A program made the translations under genes and the position numbers. Below, piece after piece: positions 41,977-49,191 of a DNA stretch of 53,144 nucleotides. This DNA is from CAZHWR01 sp964536085 (GTDB taxonomy: Bacteria > Bacillota > Clostridia > Oscillospirales > Ruminococcaceae), in contig CAZHWR010000008.1 in the NCBI GenBank assembly GCA_964536085.1, forward strand, positions 1 to 53,144, in the 5' to 3' direction. The notes below the pieces were generated by a model. It had not been told where the DNA came from, ran no database searches, and saw only the letters and a list, made by a program, of their open reading frames with translations. How positions within the stretch are numbered: position 1 is the stretch's first letter; the number at the start of each line of letters is the position of its first letter.

Positions 41977-42528
41977 ATGGATCTTTATGTTGCGAATCAA
42001 ACGCTCGTATTCCTGTATGCATGTGTGCTCGGGGCTGTTTTGTCAATACTGTATGATGTTTTCCGCCTTATAAGAATAACCGCTGCAATGGGCAGGGCGG
42101 TCATAATAGCGGAGGATATTGTTTTTTTTATAATAGTTTTCGCCGCGACCTTTGTATTTATATTGAGCTTTACCGAGGGAATGATTAGATTCTATGTTAT
42201 CCTGGGCGAAATTTTGGGCTTTATTTTGTGCCATGTGACGCTCGGAGCTTTGATAATAAAACTGTTGGGTGGATTTATCAAGCTTATAAAACGGATTTTA
42301 AAAAAGATTTTTTCGGTTATCGGAGGTTTTGCAGGCAAAAAAATAGCCGCTTTGCGCGCATTTGCTTCGAAAATATATTTTAAGCACAAAAAAAGTGATA
42401 AAAATCGCAAAAAAGACTTGCAAAATAACGAACAAATAGGTTATAATCATCATATACTTGGAATTAAACTGCGCGGAAGGTGTAAAAATGGCTCGAAAGG
42501 CAAAAAAGCAAAGAAAGCTAAAAATTAA
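41977..42528 (+). CDS. yabQ: Spore cortex biosynthesis protein YabQ
   Basis: 183 residues. Multi-pass membrane protein of the YabQ family, needed in Bacillus for spore cortex formation. The N-terminus (V-F-L-Y-A-C-V-L-G-A-V-L-S-I-L-Y-D-V-F-R) with the D-V-F-R motif is diagnostic; three to four helices follow, then a very basic Lys/Arg-rich cytoplasmic tail (about 110-183). The tail overlaps the start of divIC by 41 bases. Weak ribosome binding site, likely coupled to yabP. Confidence 0.9.
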   Translation: MDLYVANQTLVFLYACVLGAVLSILYDVFRLIRITAAMGRAVIIAEDIVFFIIVFAATFVFILSFTEGMIRFYVILGEILGFILCHVTLGALIIKLLGGFIKLIKRILKKIFSVIGGFAGKKIAALRAFASKIYFKHKKSDKNRKKDLQNNEQIGYNHHILGIKLRGRCKNGSKGKKAKKAKN

Positions 42529-42790
42529 AAACATCGTTTTGTTTTTAGCTGTAGCGGTCTTTTTGGTGTATGCGGTTATTTCACTGTCTATTGCGTATTC
42601 GAGTATTTCTGAAAAGAAAAACAATATTGCTCAGCTTCAGTCAGAGTATGCCGAAGAAGAAGCAAAGAGCGATGAATATGACTATCTACTTGAGAATAAA
42701 AACTATGAGGAGTACGCTGAAAGCGCCGCACGTGATGCCGGTTATGTTGAACCGGACGAGCGCGTTTTTGTGGACATTGCGGGCAATTAA
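42488..42790 (+). CDS. divIC: Septum formation initiator (DivIC/FtsB family)
   Basis: 100 residues. Basic N-terminus, one transmembrane helix (about 15-37), then a coiled coil (SISEKKNNIAQLQSEYAEEE) and the short C-terminal segment A-R-D-A-G-Y-V-E-P-D-E-R-V-F typical of DivIC, a bitopic divisome protein. The ATG at 42488 is chosen for GGAAGGTG before it. Position after yabQ and before the S1 gene matches Bacillus. Confidence 0.9.
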   Translation: MARKAKKQRKLKIKNIVLFLAVAVFLVYAVISLSIAYSSISEKKNNIAQLQSEYAEEEAKSDEYDYLLENKNYEEYAESAARDAGYVEPDERVFVDIAGN

Positions 42791-42822
42791 TCCGCAGAAA
42801 ATCGGAGGATTTTAGTTTTTGT

Positions 42823-43275
42823 ATGGAGCTTGAAACAGGAAGCATTTTAAACGGCAGGGTAACCGGAATCACAAAGTTCGGAGCATTTGTTGATCTTGGT
42901 AACGGCAAGTCAGGCATGGTTCATATATCTGAGGTTGCTCAGAGCTTTGTCAAGGATATAAACGAGTATTTAAAAGAAGGACAGGAAGTAAAGGTCAAGG
43001 TTATCAGCGTCGGAGAGGACGGCAAGGTCAGCCTTTCTATAAAAAAAGCGCTTCCAAAGTCTGAGTCTGAAAAAAGCAGGTCTGCGCCGAAGAACGGTCA
43101 GAATACAAATACTTATAAAGGATATTCGCAAAGGCAGCCAAAAACCGAGGATGCCATGTCTTTTGAAGAGATGATGAACAGGTTTAAGCAGTCGAGTGAT
43201 GAAAAAATGTCTGATCTTAAGCGTTCACTGGACGGAAAACGGGGTTCATACTCAAGGCGCGGTTCAAGAAAATAG
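42823..43275 (+). CDS. S1 RNA-binding domain protein (YabR-like)
   Basis: 150 residues. A single S1 domain at about 1-72 (LETGSILNGRVTGITKFGAFVDLGNGKSGMVHISEVA, GQEVKVKVISVGEDGKVSLSIKKA), then a low-complexity basic tail with a helix (SFEEMMNRFKQSSDEKMSDLKRS) and terminal Arg/Ser run. General RNA-binding protein of the yab cluster. The GGAGG lies 15 bases before the ATG, further than usual. Confidence 0.9.
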   Translation: MELETGSILNGRVTGITKFGAFVDLGNGKSGMVHISEVAQSFVKDINEYLKEGQEVKVKVISVGEDGKVSLSIKKALPKSESEKSRSAPKNGQNTNTYKGYSQRQPKTEDAMSFEEMMNRFKQSSDEKMSDLKRSLDGKRGSYSRRGSRK

Positions 43276-43287
43276 GCGTTATAAGCA

Positions 43288-43321
43288 GCATCGTATTTTA
43301 CTTATACGGTGCTTTTGTTTT
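43288..43321 (+). terminator. yab cluster terminator
   Basis: GCATCGTA and TACGGTGC pair with one G-U (43288-43295/43305-43312), followed by TTTTGTTTT. Confidence 0.75.
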
Positions 43322-43336
43322 GCAAATATGTATGTA

Positions 43337-43365
43337 TTGACAAAATTCGCGTATTGTCGCATAAT
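43337..43365 (+). promoter_or_regulatory. Promoter of the SipW-like gene
   Basis: TTGACA (43337-43342), 17-base spacer, CATAAT (43360-43365). Confidence 0.7.
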
Positions 43366-43450
43366 TATATTAATTGAGTTTCGCACCGTATGCGGTGTAA
43401 AAAGATTACAATTCAGCGTGGATTTCAAAGTAAGAAGAATGGTGGCTGTA

Positions 43451-44509
43451 ATGAAAGTATTTAAAAAAGTTCTGTTTGTAATATATTCCGTTTTGACACT
43501 TTTTGCGGTCGCATCGTCCGCGATGCTCTATATAATATGCTCGGATATCGAGACTGACGGTTATTCAGAGTTTATGGGAACGAATTATATGCTGTTAGCG
43601 CAGCCGGATGAATCGTTCGGCATTCCTGAAAACTCGCTTTTAAGATTTTATGCGTCTGATTCGGCGTATAAGGTAAACGACGTTGTCGTGTGTAAAAATT
43701 CTCAGGATGAGCTTTATATAGGCGTGGTCACCGATTATTCCAACGATGCGGATTATGTCACCTATCTTGTCGATAAAAGCGGAGAGTCGGTTCAGGTGCC
43801 TAAGCTGTATGTTTTAGGACAGGCGGACAATTACTCCGAGTTTTTGGGAGGTATCGTCGCTTCCAATCAATCCTTCGGGGCAAGATTTTTGTTTTTGATT
43901 CTGCCTCCTCTGATTCTGCTCGTCGGTGTTGTCGTAATCGCTGTTATTGTTTTGATTAAGCGCCATAAGATTGCCGCCGAGCAGAGCGATTATGAGGAAG
44001 GCGTGAGGTTTGAAAACGCACCGCTAAACACGTTTGAACAGAATCCGTCTGCGTCTAAAAAGGAACGAAAGCCGTATATCAATCCTCATTCTCACACCGA
44101 GCTTTTGAAGTACGATTGGTTGAAAGAGGTCGCTGCTGCGGCTGAGGAAAATCTTTCGGAAAATACACATTCTGCGCCTGCACAGGCTCAGGAGAAGCCT
44201 TCGCAGGCAGATTCGGAAAAAGCGGCAAGTAATGACAAATCCGATTTAACGGATTCCGAGGATATCTCAAAGGAACAGCCTGACAAAGACGCCGCCGCCA
44301 AGTCTGACGTTTCAAAATCGGAGAATGAAACAACGCCGCTGCATGACAGCTCTGACATTGTAGGGGAAAACGTCAGGCAGATGCGGTATTCTGATGATAA
44401 TGGAAATATAACTAATGACACGGACAGTGATAATAAGAAAACAAAAAACGATTACATGATAAATGAAATGATGAAGCTGATAAATCAAAACAGTGATCAG
44501 ACCGAATAG
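43451..44509 (+). CDS. Membrane protein with a signal-peptidase-like outer domain
   Basis: 352 residues. An N-terminal helix (about 7-28) and a second helix (about 150-175, LFLILPPLILLVGVVVIAVIVLI) flank an external domain; a 175-residue acidic, low-complexity cytoplasmic tail follows. The outer domain (N-S-L-L-R-F-Y...V-N-D-V-V-V-C-K, then Y-V-L-G-Q-A-D-N-Y-S-E) resembles the SipW/S26B signal peptidase layout. The Ser-Met catalytic segment is not present: the equivalent region reads M-L-L-A-Q-P-D-E. It may be an inactive relative; that is inference. ATG 43451 has GGTGG 6 bases before it; ATG 43439 is also possible. Confidence 0.6.
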   Translation: MKVFKKVLFVIYSVLTLFAVASSAMLYIICSDIETDGYSEFMGTNYMLLAQPDESFGIPENSLLRFYASDSAYKVNDVVVCKNSQDELYIGVVTDYSNDADYVTYLVDKSGESVQVPKLYVLGQADNYSEFLGGIVASNQSFGARFLFLILPPLILLVGVVVIAVIVLIKRHKIAAEQSDYEEGVRFENAPLNTFEQNPSASKKERKPYINPHSHTELLKYDWLKEVAAAAEENLSENTHSAPAQAQEKPSQADSEKAASNDKSDLTDSEDISKEQPDKDAAAKSDVSKSENETTPLHDSSDIVGENVRQMRYSDDNGNITNDTDSDNKKTKNDYMINEMMKLINQNSDQTE

Positions 44510-44621
44510 TGTCATCGGTTTTTTACGGCGGTGGAGGTTAATATATCTGCGGCTTTTCAACTTCAAAATCAACGGTTACATAATGTAATATGAACACGCA
44601 TAATAATATATCGTCTTGGAT

Positions 44622-44647
44622 TACCGCGGCAAAAGCCGCGGTATTTG
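44622..44647 (+). terminator. Terminator after the SipW-like gene
   Basis: A perfect 9-bp GC-rich stem, TACCGCGGC/GCCGCGGTA, with an A4 loop and a short T run. Two more hairpins follow: AAAAGCAGA/TCTGCTTTT (44671-44697) and CCGCATG/CATGCGG (44731-44752). Confidence 0.65.
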
Positions 44648-44773
44648 TAAAAGAAGGAAAAATGAAGCATAAAAGCAGAACTTTTGCGTCTGCTTTTGAC
44701 AGAAGCTACAAGGCGAAAATTTATGGCAAACCGCATGCCGTATGACATGCGGCTGAAAGGAAGATATATTATT

Positions 44774-46075
44774 ATGATAAAGCTTCGCGCTTTTGCCGCC
44801 GTGGCAGCCGCGGTTTTGCTGTGCGGATGTTCTGTTTCACCTGTTGAATGGGAAGATTCAGAAAGCGATAAAGGTCACGAAAGCTCCTATGTCGCTTCGT
44901 CGGAGTCAAGCGCCGAAGCCAAAGCAACAAATACTGAAATCACCGCAAGCGGCGAATCGAATAAAAGCAGTGACTCTTCCGTTGGATATTTTTACAGTGA
45001 CATCAAGGCGGTCTGGGTTTCATATCTTGAGCTTGAGCCTATATTAAAGGAAAAAACCGAAGCGCAGTTTAAAAAGTCGTTTGCCGCCATAATAAAAAAT
45101 GCCGCGGATTTGGGGCTCAATACGGTTATTGTGCAGGTGCGTCCGTTTGCAGACGCGCTTTATTATTCGGAGATTTTTCCGCCGTCGGGCATATGGACTC
45201 AAGACATGAAAACAACTGAATTTGACCCGCTTGAAATTATGCTGAAGGCGGCTCACGAAAGTAAAATGTCCTTTCATGCATGGGTGAATCCGCTTCGCGG
45301 CGCGACCGAAAGCCAGCTGAAGCTCATAGATGATAAATATACGGCAAAAAAGCTGTACAGCTCTAAAAATAAAGCGAAAAAGGTCAAGGACAGATACTAT
45401 TTCAATCCGGCTTACAGCAGCGTTAAAAAGCTGATTGCAGACGGCGTTAAGGAGCTGGTGACTAACTATAATGTCGACGCTGTCCATATCGACGATTACT
45501 TTTATCCGACAACGGCAAAAAGCTTCGATTCAAAAGCATATAAAAAATATGCAAATAACCGCACGCTTTCGCAGTTCAGGCTTGACAATTGCAGCGATAT
45601 GGTAAAGCGGATGTATTCCGCGGCGCACAGCAGGGAAAACGTGAAATTCGGGATAAGTCCGCAGGGAAATATTCAGAATGATTATAGCACTCAGTATGCC
45701 GACGTTAAAACGTGGTGTTCGCAAAGCGGATATACAGATTACATTATGCCGCAGATCTATTACGGCTTTCAGAACAGTTCGTCTCCCTTTAGAAAGGTCT
45801 GCCGCGATTGGGCGAAATATGTGACGAACAAGGATATCATACTGGCGGCCGGGCTTGCTTGCCATAAAATCAATATGGCTATCGACGCATACGCAGGGTC
45901 GGGAAAAAATGAATGGGCGAAAAGCAGCGATGTTATTTCACGGCAGATAGGGTATTTAACGGGTAATAAAAACTACAGCGGCTTTTCACTTTACAGCTAC
46001 AAGAGTATTTTTGAAAATGACGAGGCTAAGACGGAGCTTGAAAACATAAAAAAGCTTCTCGCTTCGGACGGTTAG
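44774..46075 (+). CDS. GHL10 family (DUF187) glycoside hydrolase-like lipoprotein
   Basis: 433 residues. Lipoprotein signal with lipobox L-C-G-C near residue 18, a Ser-rich linker (about 25-75), then the GHL10 TIM barrel: KAVWVSYLELEPIL, AADLGLNTVIVQVRPFADALYYS, FHAWVNPLRGA, YYFNPAYSSVKKLIADGVKEL, and VDAVHIDDYFYP with the Asp pair of the active site, then KFGISPQGN and YTDYIMPQIYYGFQN. Related proteins (YngK, DigH) act on cell-wall glycans. The ATG at 44774 follows AAAGGAAG; upstream in-frame codons fall in the hairpin leader. The next gene encodes a divergent relative. Confidence 0.88.
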   Translation: MIKLRAFAAVAAAVLLCGCSVSPVEWEDSESDKGHESSYVASSESSAEAKATNTEITASGESNKSSDSSVGYFYSDIKAVWVSYLELEPILKEKTEAQFKKSFAAIIKNAADLGLNTVIVQVRPFADALYYSEIFPPSGIWTQDMKTTEFDPLEIMLKAAHESKMSFHAWVNPLRGATESQLKLIDDKYTAKKLYSSKNKAKKVKDRYYFNPAYSSVKKLIADGVKELVTNYNVDAVHIDDYFYPTTAKSFDSKAYKKYANNRTLSQFRLDNCSDMVKRMYSAAHSRENVKFGISPQGNIQNDYSTQYADVKTWCSQSGYTDYIMPQIYYGFQNSSSPFRKVCRDWAKYVTNKDIILAAGLACHKINMAIDAYAGSGKNEWAKSSDVISRQIGYLTGNKNYSGFSLYSYKSIFENDEAKTELENIKKLLASDG

Positions 46076-46103
46076 TTGAGGTTGCAGCCAACGGAGGATT
46101 GTT

Positions 46104-47168
46104 TTGCGAAGGTCAAAATTCAATACGGTAATATTTATACTGTTGGTTTTGTGCGCCGCTGCGGCGGTAGGATACGCCGTTTTGGGGTATTATGGGAACA
46201 GAGACGGAAATCTTGCGGCTAGAACCGAATATACGTCTTCACAGAGTGGGAGTACGGAAGGTTCAGACGCTGAAAATTCAGATCGCGGTTCGTACATACA
46301 AAACGCATTTTATGTTTTGCCATCGGATATTTGCGCCGACAATCCCGACCAAACCCAGGTGAGACTGCGGTGCGCTTCAATCGTGCAAAGTGCCGTTAAG
46401 CTCGGATTTGACAGCGTTGTGCTTGACACATACCGTGAAAGCAAAAATGACTTTATCTATAAATCCGATTACGTCGGCTACTGCGGGGTGGACGTACTCT
46501 CGGAGATGCTTGAAACCGCCGGAGAATACGGGATAAACGTGTTTCCTGTATATTATGTGAATTCGCCTGTTATTCCGGAGGATCTCGGCTTTGAAGAAAT
46601 GTGGAAATATAAAACAAAGGCGTTTGAGGATTTTATCGGCTATTATTCGTCGGCGGCGGGATTTGTGCTGACCGATTATTATGCTGAAAAAACGCCTTGG
46701 GCGTATTACATGTTTCACAAGGAGAGCGGGTCTGAAAGCGTCGATGAATATTTCACCGAGTTTTTTACCCGAAAGCTTTCAGAGCTTTTAAGCGTGTGTA
46801 AAACTAAAGCGGCGGGACTTATCGCCGATTCTTATTGGGGCGGTGATTCGCAGTATCCCGACGGCTATATAGACTCTGCGGGCATCGTGAAGAACGGATA
46901 TGCAGATTTCATAATCGCGGATATTGCCGGTCTTAAAAGTAAAAAAGCGAGTAAGCTTTATTCAAGTTGGACAAACGCGGCTGACAGCGGCGGGTTTGAT
47001 GTTACAGCGCTTCTAAACGCTGCGGATGCTCACAGCGATGACGGCGGCTTTTCTTCACAGCAAAGCGGCGGCGATACCGGTTATGCTTCTGTTGCGTATA
47101 AAAATTACGAGACGCTCATAGATCAAGCTGAAAAATCGGGCGGCGCGTCGTCGGAACAGGATTTTTAA
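46104..47168 (+). CDS. Membrane-anchored protein, divergent relative of the GHL10 barrel
   Basis: 354 residues. One N-terminal membrane helix (about 8-28), a Ser/Gly linker, then a domain that parallels the preceding GHL10 protein in order: A-V-K-L-G-F-D-S-V-V-L-D-T-Y with A-D-L-G-L-N-T-V-I-V-Q-V; Y-G-I-N-V-F-P-V-Y-Y-V-N-S-P with K-M-S-F-H-A-W-V-N-P; and G-F-V-L-T-D-Y-Y with V-H-I-D-D-Y-F-Y. The second Asp of the D-D pair is kept as T-D. No family is certain. It starts at TTG 46104 with GGAGG 6 bases upstream. Probably co-transcribed with the GHL10 gene 28 bases before. Confidence 0.65.
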   Translation: MRRSKFNTVIFILLVLCAAAAVGYAVLGYYGNRDGNLAARTEYTSSQSGSTEGSDAENSDRGSYIQNAFYVLPSDICADNPDQTQVRLRCASIVQSAVKLGFDSVVLDTYRESKNDFIYKSDYVGYCGVDVLSEMLETAGEYGINVFPVYYVNSPVIPEDLGFEEMWKYKTKAFEDFIGYYSSAAGFVLTDYYAEKTPWAYYMFHKESGSESVDEYFTEFFTRKLSELLSVCKTKAAGLIADSYWGGDSQYPDGYIDSAGIVKNGYADFIIADIAGLKSKKASKLYSSWTNAADSGGFDVTALLNAADAHSDDGGFSSQQSGGDTGYASVAYKNYETLIDQAEKSGGASSEQDF

Positions 47169-47227
47169 GCGCGGGGATGGTAAATCTGCGTCCGGAGAAA
47201 TTGTAAATAAAAGGATCGTAAAACGGT

Positions 47228-47995
47228 ATGAAATTTAAAAGGACAAAAAATATTTTGGGAATAACGCTGATAATTCTTTGCGGCATATGTTTTGTGCTGA
47301 CGTCGATACCGTTTGTATACGGCATACGAAATATCGGCATGATAATACCGATGATGATTTTTTTGCTCCTTGGAATAGCGCTTGCAGTGTGCAGGCTGCT
47401 GCCTTGGCGTGAAAACAAGATTTTGAGGGTGACAGACGATATGATTTTAATAGGTGCGTCGCTGTTTATGGCGGTTATCACGGTGATTTCGCTGATTATG
47501 TGCTTTGGATTTACAAAGACAAACGGAAATAATATATCTGTGGTTATTGTTCCCGGGGCTAAAATTCACGGCGATACGCCGAGCGTTATGCTCGGCTCCA
47601 GGCTTGACAAAGCGGTCGAGCTGCTTGAAAAAAACGAAAACGCTGTCTGCATTGTTTCGGGCGGTCAGGGTGCGGACGAGCAGTACACTGAAGCGTATGT
47701 TATGAAAAAGTATCTCGAGAAGCAGGGAATAGTCTCCGAAAGGCTATTTACAGAGGAAAAGTCGGAAAATACAAAGCAGAATTTTGCTTATTCCGCCGAG
47801 CTTATAAAGCGGTATTCGCTGGAGGGAAACGTGGCGGTGACGACGGATTTTTACCATTCTTATCGATGTGTGTTTTACGCAAAGCTCGCGGGAATCACAG
47901 CGTCCGCTTATCCCTGCTCCACCGAGCGGTATCTGTTGCCGGCTCAGTGGGCAAGAGAAATTTTTGCAGTATTAAAAGCATATGTATTGGATTAA
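47228..47995 (+). CDS. YdcF/SanA-like DUF218 membrane protein
   Basis: 255 residues. Three N-terminal hydrophobic helices (about 8-28, 36-57 and 72-95), then the DUF218 domain: VVIVPGAKIHGDTPSVMLGSRLDKAVELL, IVSGGQGADEQYTEAYVMKKYL, ENTKQNFAYSAEL and VTTDFYHSYR. The family is implicated in envelope functions and binds nucleotides in a Rossmann-like fold. An AAAGGA site lies 12 bases before the ATG. Confidence 0.88.
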   Translation: MKFKRTKNILGITLIILCGICFVLTSIPFVYGIRNIGMIIPMMIFLLLGIALAVCRLLPWRENKILRVTDDMILIGASLFMAVITVISLIMCFGFTKTNGNNISVVIVPGAKIHGDTPSVMLGSRLDKAVELLEKNENAVCIVSGGQGADEQYTEAYVMKKYLEKQGIVSERLFTEEKSENTKQNFAYSAELIKRYSLEGNVAVTTDFYHSYRCVFYAKLAGITASAYPCSTERYLLPAQWAREIFAVLKAYVLD

Positions 47996-48027
47996 TGTGA
48001 ACAGAATGTCAATATTTGTTAATATGC

Positions 48028-48056
48028 TTGAAACTGATTGCCTGATTATGTATAAT
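48028..48056 (+). promoter_or_regulatory. yajC promoter
   Basis: TTGAAA (48028-48033), 17-base spacer, TATAAT (48051-48056). Confidence 0.75.
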
Positions 48057-48091
48057 AATAATGTTATTTTATCAGGAAAGGAATTTATGTT

Positions 48092-48445
48092 ATGTTGTAT
48101 TCTTTTTTAGACACGGCGGCTTCTTCTTCTACCGACACTGCCGCAAGCACCGGAGGATGGACGAGCACGCTTATTTCAATACTGCCTATAGTTTTGATAC
48201 TTGTTGTGTTCTATTTTCTGCTCATCAGACCTCAGAGCAAAAGAGAAAAGAAAATGCAGGAGATGCGAAATGCAGTACAGATAGGCGACGAGATAGTCAC
48301 CTCCAGCGGAATTATCGGTATAGTTATCAGCGTTAAGGACGATAACATTGTTATCGAAACAGGAAGCGACAGAAGCAAGATCCGCATTAAGCGCTGGGCT
48401 ATTCAAAGCAATGAAACTATTCACGAAAACACTGAACAAAAGTAA
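48092..48445 (+). CDS. yajC: Preprotein translocase subunit YajC
   Basis: 117 residues. Accessory subunit of the Sec translocon. A Ser/Thr-rich N-terminal outside segment, one transmembrane helix (about 28-48), the family motif F-Y-F-L-L-I-R-P-Q-S-K-R-E-K-K, and the small beta domain QIGDEIVTSSGIIGIVISV. AGGAAAGGA precedes the ATG. Confidence 0.93.
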   Translation: MLYSFLDTAASSSTDTAASTGGWTSTLISILPIVLILVVFYFLLIRPQSKREKKMQEMRNAVQIGDEIVTSSGIIGIVISVKDDNIVIETGSDRSKIRIKRWAIQSNETIHENTEQK

Positions 48446-48505
48446 TCATATTTTCAAAAAAACTCGAATACCTTGTATCATAACGATGAATAAGGGGCGG
48501 TTGTT

Positions 48506-48910
48506 TTGAAATCATCATCTGTAAATGAAAAGTCGTTTGTGGCGGGTCTTGTTAAGCCCGTTGCGTTCGGTCTTGTTTTCGGCGCGGTAACGATATTTGC
48601 TTTTCTGTTCGCTTTTTCCGCGGTGATGAAGCACAGCAATATCCCGCAGACAATAGTACCGATCATGGCTATTGTCAGCGTTTGCGCGGGGAGCTTCGTC
48701 GCGGGATTTTGCGCATCAAAGATTTCAAAACAGCGCGGTCTTTTAACCGGGCTTATCTGCGGCGCGGTGATTTCCCTGATAATTCTTTTGGCGGGATTGG
48801 CTGTGCTCAAGGATTCTATCGGCGGGCTTGCGCTGACAAAATTTGCCGCGAGCATTGCTGCGTCCGCTATCGGTGGAGTTGTCGGGGTAAATACGAAACG
48901 CAGAAGATGA
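48506..48910 (+). CDS. TIGR04086 family membrane protein
   Basis: 134 residues. Four hydrophobic helices with Gly-rich packing (GLVFGAVTIFAF, CAGSFVAGFCASK, GLLTGLICGAVISLIILL, AASAIGGVVGVN). Proteins of this family are typically encoded between yajC and the SCIFF peptide gene in Clostridia, as here. Starts at TTG 48506 after AAGGGGCGG. Function unknown; the linkage suggests a role near protein or peptide export. Confidence 0.8.
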   Translation: MKSSSVNEKSFVAGLVKPVAFGLVFGAVTIFAFLFAFSAVMKHSNIPQTIVPIMAIVSVCAGSFVAGFCASKISKQRGLLTGLICGAVISLIILLAGLAVLKDSIGGLALTKFAASIAASAIGGVVGVNTKRRR

Positions 48911-48914
48911 GCGC

Positions 48915-48943
48915 TTGATATTTTTGATTGTTTCTGATACAAT
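48915..48943 (+). promoter_or_regulatory. SCIFF promoter
   Basis: TTGATA (48915-48920), 17-base spacer, TACAAT (48938-48943), just after the membrane-protein stop. Confidence 0.7.
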
Positions 48944-48974
48944 GTAATTAACGATTTTAAAAGGAGCAGTTAAA

Positions 48975-49112
48975 ATGAAACACATTAAATCACTGAATAC
49001 TAAAAACCTGAAGAAATCTGCCGCTAAAGGCGGCTGCGGCGAGTGTCAGGCAAGCTGCCAGAGCGCATGCAAAACCTCCTGCACCGTTGCTAATCAAAAA
49101 TGCGAAAAGTAA
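48975..49112 (+). CDS. scfA: SCIFF ribosomal peptide precursor (six-Cys ranthipeptide)
   Basis: 45 residues, encoded directly before its maturase. Leader M-K-H-I-K-S-L-N-T-K-N-L-K-K followed by a core with six Cys at 21, 24, 28, 32, 36 and 43, matching the SCIFF (six cysteines in forty-five) definition. In studied members the radical SAM partner joins a Cys to a core residue by a sulfur-to-carbon thioether; the Thr before Val-Ala (37) is a candidate acceptor. AAAAGGAGC precedes the ATG. It was too short to be flagged by length alone; identification rests on the Cys pattern and context. Confidence 0.95.
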   Translation: MKHIKSLNTKNLKKSAAKGGCGECQASCQSACKTSCTVANQKCEK

Positions 49113-49126
49113 TAAAACGGTCAATC

Positions 49127-49153
49127 AAATGCTGCCTTTAAAAGGCGGCATTT
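49127..49153 (+). terminator. Hairpin between SCIFF and its maturase
   Basis: AAATGCTGCCTT pairs with AAGGCGGCATTT (one G-U), followed by T. It likely acts as a partial terminator, giving much more precursor than enzyme mRNA. Confidence 0.75.
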
Positions 49154-49191
49154 TGTATGTTTAATATAAGCGAGGATTAGTACAAAACATT

